64,000 bases of DNA from Desulfobacca acetoxidans DSM 11109. Its GTDB lineage: Bacteria > Desulfobacterota > Desulfobaccia > Desulfobaccales > Desulfobaccaceae. Below the pieces are notes generated by a model. It had not been told where the DNA came from. It saw nothing but the letters and a program-made list of their open reading frames with translations, and ran no database searches. Location of the stretch: assembly GCF_000195295.1 (NCBI RefSeq), contig NC_015388.1:1364001-1428000 (forward strand), written 5' to 3'. Shown piece by piece: positions 51,177-59,723 of the stretch. The position numbers were made by a program, and so were the translations under genes. Position 1 is the first letter of the stretch. Every line of letters begins with the position of its first letter.

Positions 51177-53399
51177 ATGTGGAGGGTTAATTGGGCAAAG
51201 ATTTTCGGGTGTGTGGGATTATGGCTGGTCCTGCTGTCGATGCTGGCCCTGGGGGAGGAAACAGGGTCGGTTGAAAGCCCGCCGGGGCAGGAAGAGGAAA
51301 CCCGGGCGGACAAACCGGTCACGGTGGAGGAACTGCCTCAGATTGAGGTTCATTCCTTTGCCGAAAAAGCGGCCACCAGCAGCGTCGTTACCAAAGAAGA
51401 CATCAGCCTCGGACCATATCAAAATCTGCCCGGATACCTGGAAGATCAGGCCGGTCTGGATATGACTCGCCGCTCCCTGTTGGGGGTGAAAGCCAACCAG
51501 GTATCCATCCGGGGATTTGATGAAGGCCGGTACCAGGTTTACCTAAATGGCCGGTCTTGGAAAGGCTCCGGGGTAAAGGGCGGTTTTTTCGTTGATTGGG
51601 CTACCATCACCACCGAGGACCTGGAACGCCTGGAAATTATCCGGGGGCCGCTGTCGGCGGAATATCCCAACACCCTGGGAGGGGTAATCACCATCAACAC
51701 GCAAAGGGGAACCAAGGAGCCCAAGATCTCTTTAGACACCTATTGGGGCAGTTGGGCGACGGAGAGCTACCGTTTTTTGACCACAGGCAGCTATGGACCC
51801 GTGCAGTACGCTTTGGGGGTCAACTATGGTAATAGCGACGGGTATCTCAGGAATAATTTTATCCGCGATCGGGGGAACTTTAGTGGCAGCTTCACCTATT
51901 CCTTCCCCTGGGACCTAAGCTTGACCGGCTCGGCCCGCTATTTTACTCAAGAAACCGGTTTGATTATCTATAACTGGCCTGATTCGCCATTTTACAACCC
52001 TGACTATCCTGAGAGCGATGCTGACTGGCTTTATGGACCGTATCTCAACTTTCTGGATCAGATCACCGGTCAAAACGCCCAGACTAAGCAATGGTTGGGA
52101 AGGACTGCCGGAGACAACAGTTACGTTCGTACGCAGCGGTACGAGTTTGACCTGGAAGGCAAGCAAAATTTCTGGTATGGCGCGGGGGAATTTCATCTCT
52201 TTTATTGTCAGGCCACACGGTCAGAACATTATTACGCCATGAACAACCCGAATAAGTTAATCGCGTCGCGCGGGAGCTGGGATGAAGATACCTGGGGTTG
52301 GAACTTCAAGGTTCGCCAAACCCCGGGAAAAGTTCGCCTGGGTTTCGGTCTGGAAGGGAATTATTATGGCTTCGGCGGCGTGCAATATACTGACCTAGAC
52401 CCGAATTATTTTTCTCCGGCAGTATATTTAAATTACATGACCTTCCCCCCCACCCCACGCCCCATCCAAGGCATGAGAAATGCGGCCAAGATGCATGGCG
52501 GCTTCGTGGACGCGTCCCTTCCCCTTACCAAGTACTTTGAGCTCTACCTGGGACTGCGTTATGACAATTATGATGCTGCGGATCCAGGAATCAAAAACTC
52601 CAAAGGTCTACGCGCCGACTTCCTGAGTCCTAAATGTACCTTGACCATCCGGCCCACGGACACCACTGAAGCCTATCTGTCGGCCAATTATAGCAGCCAT
52701 TTTCCCAACCTGACGGAGTGGTGCGCATTTTGGGTCGGTGCCAGCGTCCCCACCGGGCAGCCAGTTGTCTCTCCGGAATTCGGCATGCAATACGAGGCCG
52801 GGATCACCCAGCAGTTGCCCTGGAATTCCATGCTGCGGATCCGGAGTTACTATTACGACATAAACGATTATATCCGACAGATGTTTAGTTCAGCCTTCAG
52901 CCCGGGCGGCAGGGTGGTCTATAACCTCGACCTGGCCAAAATCAGAGGCGTCGAAGTGGAAGGACACATCCCCTTGCCTTACAACCTGGCGGCCTTCGCT
53001 AATTACACCTGGCAGCAGACCAGCACCAGCCCCGATCCTTTGGGCGGCGGGGTGCAAAAGCTCACTGAATATCCGGAGCATAAAGCCAATGTCGGCCTGA
53101 AGTATAAGGCGCCCAACGGGGCGGAAGGCAAGCTTTCCCTGCGCCTGGTCTCCCATCGCAAGCAGTACACCGTCTCCGGGGTTTCTGCGAGTAATGTGGT
53201 CACCGGCGTCACCTTAAGACCGATGAAAGGTTTCTTCAATATTAATCTGGAGGGTCGTTACCCGGTGGTGGAACGCTATGGCGTAAAAACCTTCGCATAT
53301 TGCGGCGTGCAAAACCTCACCGGCGAGTTCTATGAAGAAAGCGCCGGTTATCCCATGCCCAGCGCTACCATCTATGGCGGGTTGCAGGCGCGTTATTAA
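51177..53399 (+). CDS. TonB-dependent outer-membrane receptor
   Basis: A 740-residue receptor: signal peptide about 1-26, an acidic N-terminal extension (VESPPGQEEETRADKP), a TonB-box-like LPQIEVHSF, the plug domain (NLPGYLEDQAGLDMTRRS, VSIRGFDEGRYQVYLNGR, LEIIRGPLSAEYPNTLGGVI) and a large beta-barrel ending in YGGLQARY. The ATG at 51177 has AAAGGAG 7 bases upstream; an earlier in-frame ATG (51120) has no such site. It lies 39 bases before an exported tetrapyrrole-methylase-like gene, suggesting a corrinoid, haem or other tetrapyrrole ligand, which is inference from context only. Confidence 0.9.
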   Translation: MWRVNWAKIFGCVGLWLVLLSMLALGEETGSVESPPGQEEETRADKPVTVEELPQIEVHSFAEKAATSSVVTKEDISLGPYQNLPGYLEDQAGLDMTRRSLLGVKANQVSIRGFDEGRYQVYLNGRSWKGSGVKGGFFVDWATITTEDLERLEIIRGPLSAEYPNTLGGVITINTQRGTKEPKISLDTYWGSWATESYRFLTTGSYGPVQYALGVNYGNSDGYLRNNFIRDRGNFSGSFTYSFPWDLSLTGSARYFTQETGLIIYNWPDSPFYNPDYPESDADWLYGPYLNFLDQITGQNAQTKQWLGRTAGDNSYVRTQRYEFDLEGKQNFWYGAGEFHLFYCQATRSEHYYAMNNPNKLIASRGSWDEDTWGWNFKVRQTPGKVRLGFGLEGNYYGFGGVQYTDLDPNYFSPAVYLNYMTFPPTPRPIQGMRNAAKMHGGFVDASLPLTKYFELYLGLRYDNYDAADPGIKNSKGLRADFLSPKCTLTIRPTDTTEAYLSANYSSHFPNLTEWCAFWVGASVPTGQPVVSPEFGMQYEAGITQQLPWNSMLRIRSYYYDINDYIRQMFSSAFSPGGRVVYNLDLAKIRGVEVEGHIPLPYNLAAFANYTWQQTSTSPDPLGGGVQKLTEYPEHKANVGLKYKAPNGAEGKLSLRLVSHRKQYTVSGVSASNVVTGVTLRPMKGFFNINLEGRYPVVERYGVKTFAYCGVQNLTGEFYEESAGYPMPSATIYGGLQARY

Positions 53400-53438
53400 C
53401 TTCTTACAACCGTCTTGTTGCAATCAAAAGGGGGAAAA

Positions 53439-54380
53439 ATGATGATCAAAGAGAAGTTGCTGCTTATGTTTCTGACCGGTTGCTTATGCCTTGCTTGGGG
53501 GACGATTTCCGGAGTTGCAGCCCCCTCGGCCCCGGGAAAATTTTACCTCGTCGGCACCGGTCCGGCCGGCCCGGAACACGCCACCCTGAAGGCCATGGAT
53601 ACCATAAATAAGGCAGACCTAATCCTCTGTCATCCGGAGCTGCAGAAACTGTTCCAGTCATGTCTCAACGGCAAAAAGGTGGAAGACCCCTGGAAGGAGC
53701 TGTGGTGGCACCAGGGGAAGATGTGGATAATGTTGCTGCCCAATCTCCCTCTGGAGGAAAGACGCGCCTTAGTGGAGGAAAAGATGCGGCAACGGGATAA
53801 ATTTGTCCAGCGGGTCAAGGGTCTCCTGGACCAGGGCCAAAAGGTGGTCCTGTTGGACGGCGGCGACCCTACGGTTTACAGCCGGGCTTATTGGCTCATG
53901 GAAGGGTTGAACGACGATCGGGTGGAGATCATCCCCGGGGTGGGAGCCTTGTCCGCGTGCATGGCCGCCTTAAAGCGCCCGAGCACCGGCGGGGAAGCCC
54001 GCTTCATGTCTCAGACGGCGGGATATTGCTTCTTCGGCAAGCCCGACCGGGATGACCTGGCCCGGGATTTTGCGCGGATTTCCGGCACCCTGGTGGTTTA
54101 CTCGGGTTTAAAAGAAGCCAATGATATTTTTACCACTTTAAAGAAATATAACCCGGAAGACCTGCCAGCGGCGGTGGTCTATTTCGCAGGCTTTCCGGAT
54201 AAAGAAAAAATTGTCAAGGGAACCATGAAGAATATCCGGGAAAAGATCGCCGCCCAAAAGGAGGAATTTATGGGGTTGATTATTGTAGGTCGGTGTCTGG
54301 ACGGCGCCCGTTTCCCCAGGTCGGTGTTGAACCTGCCGGAGCGGTCTTCCGGGGAAAAGCCGAGCAAGGGCCAACCGTAA
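53439..54380 (+). CDS. exported tetrapyrrole (corrin/porphyrin) methylase-like protein
   Basis: A 313-residue protein of the tetrapyrrole methylase fold used by cobalamin and sirohaem methyltransferases. The SAM-binding start is KFYLVGTGPAGPEHATLKAM (about 34-53); the second signature is LLDGGDPTVYSRAYW, followed by VEIIPGVGALSACMAAL. Unlike cytoplasmic family members, the fold is preceded by an export signal: MMIKEK, a hydrophobic stretch, a lipobox-like LTGC (Cys15), and a second possible cleavage site at GVAA. Because SAM is not expected outside the cytoplasm, the protein may bind a tetrapyrrole rather than methylate it. It is in operon with the TonB receptor. A run of Gs precedes the tandem ATGs. 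Confidence 0.8.
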   Translation: MMIKEKLLLMFLTGCLCLAWGTISGVAAPSAPGKFYLVGTGPAGPEHATLKAMDTINKADLILCHPELQKLFQSCLNGKKVEDPWKELWWHQGKMWIMLLPNLPLEERRALVEEKMRQRDKFVQRVKGLLDQGQKVVLLDGGDPTVYSRAYWLMEGLNDDRVEIIPGVGALSACMAALKRPSTGGEARFMSQTAGYCFFGKPDRDDLARDFARISGTLVVYSGLKEANDIFTTLKKYNPEDLPAAVVYFAGFPDKEKIVKGTMKNIREKIAAQKEEFMGLIIVGRCLDGARFPRSVLNLPERSSGEKPSKGQP

Positions 54381-54483
54381 AGGGTTCGTCGCGGTCTAAG
54401 AGATTGGTTCTGCGCGGTTTCGCAGGGGTAACCTCTATTCAGGGGCCCATCTCCCGCAAAGTTTATGGCTTTGGAGAGCGGCG

Positions 54484-54554
54484 GAGAGGCAGAAAAAACT
54501 CGCTGCCTCTCTGTATGGCCGGGAACGGTTTTTTCGTCTTCAAAAAAAGTTCCC
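54484..54554. other. two consecutive hairpins in a 357-base gap
   Basis: GAGAGGCAG/CTGCCTCTC (54484-54492 with 54503-54511) and a longer one with CGGGAAC and TTTTTT pairing to AAAAAAA and GTTCCCG (about 54520-54554). They lie downstream of the methylase gene and could end its transcript, although no terminal T-tract follows. No gene was seen in 54381-54700. Confidence 0.4.
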
Positions 54555-54700
54555 GACGCCAACCTCTGCTTCCGTTTCGACATAGCCGGTGAAACGATGG
54601 TCGATGTCGGGGCGCCCAAGCAGGGGCGCTGGGAAGAGGGTAGTTGGGCTGGTCTCAGAACGATTGAGTCAAAAGAGCTGAGCGTGTTGCAGATTTTTAC

Positions 54701-54729
54701 TTGACAATATAGTTAAGCTCCTTTACTAT
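54701..54729 (+). promoter_or_regulatory. marR promoter overlapped by its operator
   Basis: TTGACA (54701-54706), 17-base spacer, TACTAT (54724-54729). The operator palindrome TAGTTAAG-CTC-CTTTACTA occupies 54710-54728, covering the spacer and -10 element, a direct autorepression layout. The predicted transcription start (about 54736) is only about two bases from the marR ATG. Confidence 0.7.
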
Positions 54730-54737
54730 TAATTAAA

Positions 54738-55214
54738 ATGGAAACTAAGGAAGATTTTATCGTCGCCATCTCTCGGAAGCTCCTGCGAATCCTCAACAGG
54801 CAGGCGCAAATCGAGGAGATCCGCATTCGTTTTGATGAAGGTGTGGAACTTACTCCCAAGGAGATCCATACCGTCCAGGCGATTGGTGAGCCTAAGCAAA
54901 TCAACCTTACAGATTTGGCAGTTCATTTCGGGGTCACCAAGAGCGCGGCTTCACAGATTGTGGCGAAACTGGCAGAGAAAGGCTTTGTGCGAAAGCGTCA
55001 TGCCGCCCACAGCAACAAGGAGTTAGACCTGTCCCTCACGGAATTGGGATGGCGGGCGTTTCACGCGCATGAGCGCTTTCATGGGAAACACTTTGCCGAA
55101 CTAGTCAATCGCTTGAGTGCCTTTTCCCTATCACAGATCGCCACCACGTCTGTTTTGTTGGACGTCATTGAAAGTGTTCTGGAGGAGCGCCTGGTGCGGA
55201 TATTACACGAGTAA
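54738..55214 (+). CDS. MarR-family transcriptional regulator
   Basis: A 158-residue winged-helix repressor: an N-terminal dimerisation helix (KLLRILNRQAQIEEIRIRFDEG), recognition region NLTDLAVHFGVTKSAASQIVAKLAEKGFVRKRH and the wing LSLTELGWRAFHAHERFHG, then C-terminal dimerisation helices. It is divided from the tripartite efflux operon by one more copy of its operator, so it probably represses both itself and the pump and is released by a pump substrate. No ribosome binding site precedes the ATG, fitting a leaderless transcript. A truncated duplicate lies at 50628. Confidence 0.87.
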   Translation: METKEDFIVAISRKLLRILNRQAQIEEIRIRFDEGVELTPKEIHTVQAIGEPKQINLTDLAVHFGVTKSAASQIVAKLAEKGFVRKRHAAHSNKELDLSLTELGWRAFHAHERFHGKHFAELVNRLSAFSLSQIATTSVLLDVIESVLEERLVRILHE

Positions 55215-55230
55215 TTTTTTTATCATAGAA

Positions 55231-55245
55231 GTTAAGCTACTTAAC
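55231..55245. promoter_or_regulatory. MarR operator, copy 3 (in front of the efflux operon)
   Basis: Perfect inverted repeat GTTAAG-CTA-CTTAAC, 74 bases before the adaptor gene; the best palindrome of the three copies. Confidence 0.7.
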
Positions 55246-55318
55246 AATTTTTACAATTTGAAGAAGGATGCCAAATTAACTTTGGAATAGCCTTACGACT
55301 AGACATGTGGGAATACTT

Positions 55319-56530
55319 ATGATGGAACTGCACAAGAAAAGTTACGAACCGTTGAAATGGACCGTGGCTTTGCTGGGGCTGATGATTTTGCTGGGCGGCT
55401 GCGAAAGCGGGTACGGGCGGCAACCTGCCCCAGCTCCGCTCCCGGAAGTGTCCACGGTAACCATTAAGCCGCAGCCGGTGGAGTTGACCACCGAATTGCC
55501 CGGTCGTACTTCTGCCTACCTGGTGGCAGAAATTCGACCCCAAGTTAATGGCATCATCAAGCAGCGCCTGTTTAAAGAGGGTTCCGACGTACAAGCCGGA
55601 CAAGTTCTTTACCAGATAGATCCCGCTCCCTTTCAGGTGGCCCTTGACTCTTCCAGGGCCTCCCTAAGCAAGGCCCAGGCCAATCTACCCTCCATCCGCT
55701 TGAAGGCCGAGCGGCATAAGGAATTGCTGGTCGACAAAGCGGTAAGCCGCCAGGACTACGACGATGCGGTAGCCGCCGAGGACCAGGCCCGGGCGGAAGT
55801 GGCATATTGGCAAGCCCAGGTGACCGGAGCCCGCATCAATCTGGGCTACACCCGGGTCACCGCGCCCATCTCCGGACGCATCGGCAAATCCTCCGTGACC
55901 GACGGCGCCCTGGTGACCGCTTATCAGCCTACATCCCTGGCCACCATTCAGCAGCTTGACCCCATTTACGTGGATGTGACCCAGTCGTCGGCCGAGTTGC
56001 TGCGTTTGAAACGCCACCTGGAAACCGGCCGGCTCAGCGCCGACGGAGCAAACGGGAGAAAAGTCCACATCCTCCTGGAAGACGGAACAGCATATCCCCT
56101 GGAAGGCCTGCTGCAATTCCGCGACATCACTGTGGACCAGGCCACCGGTTCTTTCATCCTGCGGATTGTGGTCCCGAATTCGAAACATCTGCTTCTGCCA
56201 GGCATGTTCGTGCGGGCCGTAGTTCAAGAGGGAATTGCCGAACAAGCCCTGCTGGTCCCTCAACAAGGGGTGAGCCGCAATCCCAAGGGGGAACCCATCG
56301 CCCTGATCGTGGATGAGGCTGGCAAGGTCCAGCAGCGACTGTTGACCCTCGACCGCGCCATCGGGGATAAGTGGCTCATCTCATCAGGTCTGAAGGCTGG
56401 TGAGCGCTTGATTGTCGAAGGCATGATGAATGTGCGGCCGAGCGCCACAGTCATAGCCGTCCCCTGGAAAAACGCCCAGGCCGGCCAAGCCGCCTCGCCT
56501 GCGAACCGCCCCCTGGCAGAATCGCGCTGA
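55319..56530 (+). CDS. RND efflux periplasmic adaptor (AcrA-type) lipoprotein
   Basis: A 403-residue membrane-fusion protein. The lipobox LLGGC places lipidated Cys28 at the inner membrane; then the lipoyl halves (AEIRPQVNGIIKQRLFKEGSDVQAGQVLYQID and INLGYTRVTAPISGRIGKS), the helical hairpin between them, the beta-barrel (LDPIYVDVTQSS) and the membrane-proximal domain. It connects the RND pump to the outer-membrane channel encoded downstream. Two adjacent ATGs (55319, 55322) are possible starts, without a strong ribosome binding site. Confidence 0.92.
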   Translation: MMELHKKSYEPLKWTVALLGLMILLGGCESGYGRQPAPAPLPEVSTVTIKPQPVELTTELPGRTSAYLVAEIRPQVNGIIKQRLFKEGSDVQAGQVLYQIDPAPFQVALDSSRASLSKAQANLPSIRLKAERHKELLVDKAVSRQDYDDAVAAEDQARAEVAYWQAQVTGARINLGYTRVTAPISGRIGKSSVTDGALVTAYQPTSLATIQQLDPIYVDVTQSSAELLRLKRHLETGRLSADGANGRKVHILLEDGTAYPLEGLLQFRDITVDQATGSFILRIVVPNSKHLLLPGMFVRAVVQEGIAEQALLVPQQGVSRNPKGEPIALIVDEAGKVQQRLLTLDRAIGDKWLISSGLKAGERLIVEGMMNVRPSATVIAVPWKNAQAGQAASPANRPLAESR

Positions 56531-56542
56531 CGGAGGATCGAG

Positions 56543-59500
56543 ATGTTATCCAATTTCTTTCTGGACCGCCCGGTCTTCGCCTGGGTTATCGCCATTATCA
56601 TGATGCTGGCGGGCGGTCTGGCAATTTATAATTTGCCCATTTCCCAGTATCCGCCTATCGCCCCTCCCTCCATCGCCATTGAAGCCTTTTATCCCGGGGC
56701 TTCGGCTGAAACCGTGGAGAACAGCGTTATTCAGATCATCGAGCAGAAGATGACCGGCTTTGACAAGTTGCTGTATATGTCCGCTACCAGCGATGCCTCC
56801 GGCGCCGGGAAAATCGAACTCACCTTTGCTCCGGGAACCGATCCGGACCTCGCCTGGGCCCAGGTGCAGAACAAGCTTCAGCTCGCCTTGGCGAGTCTGC
56901 CCGACGTGGTACAACGCCAGGGGGTCAGGGTCAGCAAGTCGACCATCAATTGGCTGCTGGTTACGGGTCTGATCTCAGAAGACGCCAGCATGGACGAGTT
57001 TGACCTGGCGGACTATGCCCAGGCCAACGTCGAGCAGGTGCTGGCCCGGGTGCCGGGGGTAGGTGAAGTGGAAGTCTTTTCTTCCCAATACGCCATGCGG
57101 CTCTGGATTAATCCTGACAGGTTGAATGATTATCGTTTGACCATGGAAGATGTCATCCAGGGGCTTCAGGCCTACAACGTGGAAGTTTCCGCCGGTCAGT
57201 TCGGCGGGGCGCCAGCGGTGGCTGGGCAGCGGCTGAACGCCTCCGTCATCGTCCAGAACCTACTCAAGACTCCGGAGGAGTTCGCCGCCATCCCCTTGCG
57301 GATCAACCCGGATAGTTCCATCGTGCGGGTGCGGGACGTGGGACGGACGGAATTGGGCACCGAGCGCTACGGCCGCCACCAACTTTTCGACGGCAAGCCC
57401 GCAGCCGTGTTGGCCGTCCGGTTGGCCCCCGGCGCCAATGCGCTGAAAACCGCTGATTTAGTCAAGGCGAAAATGCAGGAGTTGGCCAGGTACTTTCCCC
57501 CCGGCATAAAGGTTATCTACCCCTTAGATACCACCCCTTTCGTCAGGGGGGCCATCAACGAGGTGGTCATGACCCTATTGGAAGCGATTCTACTGGTCTT
57601 CCTGGTGATGTACCTTTTTCTGGGGAATATCCGGGCCACGCTGATTCCCACCCTGGCGGTGCCGGTGGTGATCTTGGGGACCTTCGCCGTCCTGGGATTA
57701 TTCGGGTTTTCCATCAACATGCTGACCATGTTCGCTATGGTGCTGGCCATCGGTCTTTTAGTGGACGACGCTATTGTGGTGGTGGAAAACGTGGAGCGGG
57801 TCATGAGTGAGGAGGGACTCCCACCCAAAGAGGCGACCCGCAAATCCATGAGAGAGATCACCAGCGCCTTGATCGGCATCGGGCTGGTGCTGGCGGCGGT
57901 ATTCGGTCCCATGGCCTTCTTCGGCGGCTCTACCGGGGTCATCTACCGCCAGTTTTCGGTGACCATCATTGCCGCCATGCTGCTGTCGGTAGTGGTGGCT
58001 CTCATCCTGACTCCGGTGCTCTGCGCCTCGCTGCTGCAGCCGTTAACCAAGGGACATGAGGCCGCTGAGACCGGCTTTTTTCTCTTTCGCCCCTTTTTCC
58101 GGTGGTTCGACCAGGCGTTTCTGTGGATCAGGAATAGGTACCAAATCCTGGTGGGCCGGATCCTTGCCAAGAAGCTGCGCTACCTGGTTATTTACCTGCT
58201 GATCGTGGCGATATTGGGATTTCTGTACCAGCGCATGCCCATCGCCTATCTTCCCAACGAGGACCAAGGCATCATGTACGTCCAGGCGATGCTGCCGGCG
58301 GGTTCGACCCTGGAGCAGACCAAGCAGGTCTTGGATGAGGTCCGAAACTATCTGCTGGTGGAGGAAAAGAAGGCGGTGGCTTCCTGCTTCACCTTTGCCG
58401 GCCGGGGCTTTTCCGGAGGCGGGCAGAACGTGGGGATTGGATTGGTTAAGCTCAAGGACTGGGAGCTGCGCCCCCAGGCTGATTTGAAAGTAAACGCCCT
58501 GGTGGGACGCGCCATGGCCAGGTTTGCGCAGATCCGCAACGCCAGAGTTTTTGCCTTCCCACCCCCGGCAGTTTTCGAGCTCGGACGGGCGGGTGGGTTC
58601 GACTTTCAATTGCAGGACCGGGGTGGGTTGGGTCATGAGGCCTTGATGGCGGCCCGCAACCGGATGCTCGACATGGCTGCCAAGGACCCGAGGTTGACCC
58701 GCATTCGCCCCAGCGGCCTGGAAGATGTGACCCAATACCACATTGATGTGGATTGGGGAAAGGCGGGCGCCCTGGGGGTTCCCATCAACACCATCCATAA
58801 CACCATCTCCGCGGCCTTCGGCAGTGCCTATGTCAACGACTTCATCCAGGGCGGACGGGTCAAGCGGGTCTATGTTCAGGCCGACGCGCCCTTTCGGATG
58901 CTGCCCCAAGATTTGGAGCGGCTCTATGTTCGCAATATCTCCGGGACGATGACGCCGTTCGCTTCCTTCGCCGGCGGCCACTGGTTCCAGGGGTCGCCGC
59001 TGCTGGAGCGTTTTAACAGCTTCCCGTCATTGAATATCTGGGGTGAACCGGCCGCCGGAAGAAGCTCTGGGGAGGCAATGCAGGCCATGGAAGAAATCGT
59101 CTCGAAGCTTCCCAAGGGCATTGGTTTTGACTGGACCGGACTCTCCTACCAGGAGCGCATGGCCAAGTCACAGGCCCCCTTGCTCTATGCCTTCTCTATT
59201 ATTGTGATTTTTCTCTGCCTGGCGGCCATGTATGAGAGCTGGACCATTCCCATCACTATTCTGCTAGCCTTGCCACTGGGAGTTGTCGGTGGCGTGGTGG
59301 CATCATCACTGCGGGGGCTGCCCAATGACGTCTATTTTCAGATCGGGCTGCTCACCGTTTTGGGGCTTACCAGCAAGAACGCCATTTTGATCGTGCAGTT
59401 CGCCATGGCCAAATCAAAGGAGGGCATGGAGTTGATCCAAGCCACGCTGACCGGGTCGAAACTCAGGTTACGCCCCATTGTCATGACCTCATTGGCCTTC

Positions 59501-59722
59501 GGCTTCGGTGTTCTGCCCCTGGCGCTGGCCACCGGAGCTGGCGCCGGCGCGCAAATCGCCATCGGCACCGGCGTTTTGGGCGGGATGGTAACGGCCACCT
59601 TCCTGGCGATTTTCTTTATCCCCCTTTTTTTTGTGGGAGTAGTGCAATTGTTTGGCAGGAAACATAGCTTCGCCAAGGCAGGGCCGGTTGCGGAGGCCGC
59701 GAGTTTATCAGAGGAGCATTGA
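56543..59722 (+). CDS. RND multidrug efflux pump (AcrB/HAE1-type)
   Basis: A 1059-residue inner-membrane proton/drug antiporter, full length. It begins MLSNFFLDRPVFAWVIAI like AcrB/MexB; the proton-relay aspartates lie in GLLVDDAIVVVENVERVM, and the C-terminal relay lysine region is LTVLGLTSKNAILIVQFA. Two large periplasmic loops follow helices 1 and 7. GGAGG precedes the ATG. It is the middle gene of the adaptor-pump-channel operon under the MarR operator. Substrate range cannot be read from sequence. Confidence 0.95.
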   Translation: MLSNFFLDRPVFAWVIAIIMMLAGGLAIYNLPISQYPPIAPPSIAIEAFYPGASAETVENSVIQIIEQKMTGFDKLLYMSATSDASGAGKIELTFAPGTDPDLAWAQVQNKLQLALASLPDVVQRQGVRVSKSTINWLLVTGLISEDASMDEFDLADYAQANVEQVLARVPGVGEVEVFSSQYAMRLWINPDRLNDYRLTMEDVIQGLQAYNVEVSAGQFGGAPAVAGQRLNASVIVQNLLKTPEEFAAIPLRINPDSSIVRVRDVGRTELGTERYGRHQLFDGKPAAVLAVRLAPGANALKTADLVKAKMQELARYFPPGIKVIYPLDTTPFVRGAINEVVMTLLEAILLVFLVMYLFLGNIRATLIPTLAVPVVILGTFAVLGLFGFSINMLTMFAMVLAIGLLVDDAIVVVENVERVMSEEGLPPKEATRKSMREITSALIGIGLVLAAVFGPMAFFGGSTGVIYRQFSVTIIAAMLLSVVVALILTPVLCASLLQPLTKGHEAAETGFFLFRPFFRWFDQAFLWIRNRYQILVGRILAKKLRYLVIYLLIVAILGFLYQRMPIAYLPNEDQGIMYVQAMLPAGSTLEQTKQVLDEVRNYLLVEEKKAVASCFTFAGRGFSGGGQNVGIGLVKLKDWELRPQADLKVNALVGRAMARFAQIRNARVFAFPPPAVFELGRAGGFDFQLQDRGGLGHEALMAARNRMLDMAAKDPRLTRIRPSGLEDVTQYHIDVDWGKAGALGVPINTIHNTISAAFGSAYVNDFIQGGRVKRVYVQADAPFRMLPQDLERLYVRNISGTMTPFASFAGGHWFQGSPLLERFNSFPSLNIWGEPAAGRSSGEAMQAMEEIVSKLPKGIGFDWTGLSYQERMAKSQAPLLYAFSIIVIFLCLAAMYESWTIPITILLALPLGVVGGVVASSLRGLPNDVYFQIGLLTVLGLTSKNAILIVQFAMAKSKEGMELIQATLTGSKLRLRPIVMTSLAFGFGVLPLALATGAGAGAQIAIGTGVLGGMVTATFLAIFFIPLFFVGVVQLFGRKHSFAKAGPVAEAASLSEEH

Positions 59723-59723
59723 T

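Noticed and set aside
54465-54704. 79-residue plus-strand frame between the methylase and marR
   Set aside because: It spans two hairpins and has no ribosome binding site or family pattern; probably chance.
59652-59723. N-terminal extension of the efflux channel protein
   Set aside because: These codons lie inside the pump gene, and the lipoprotein signal begins at 59724 behind a good ribosome binding site.
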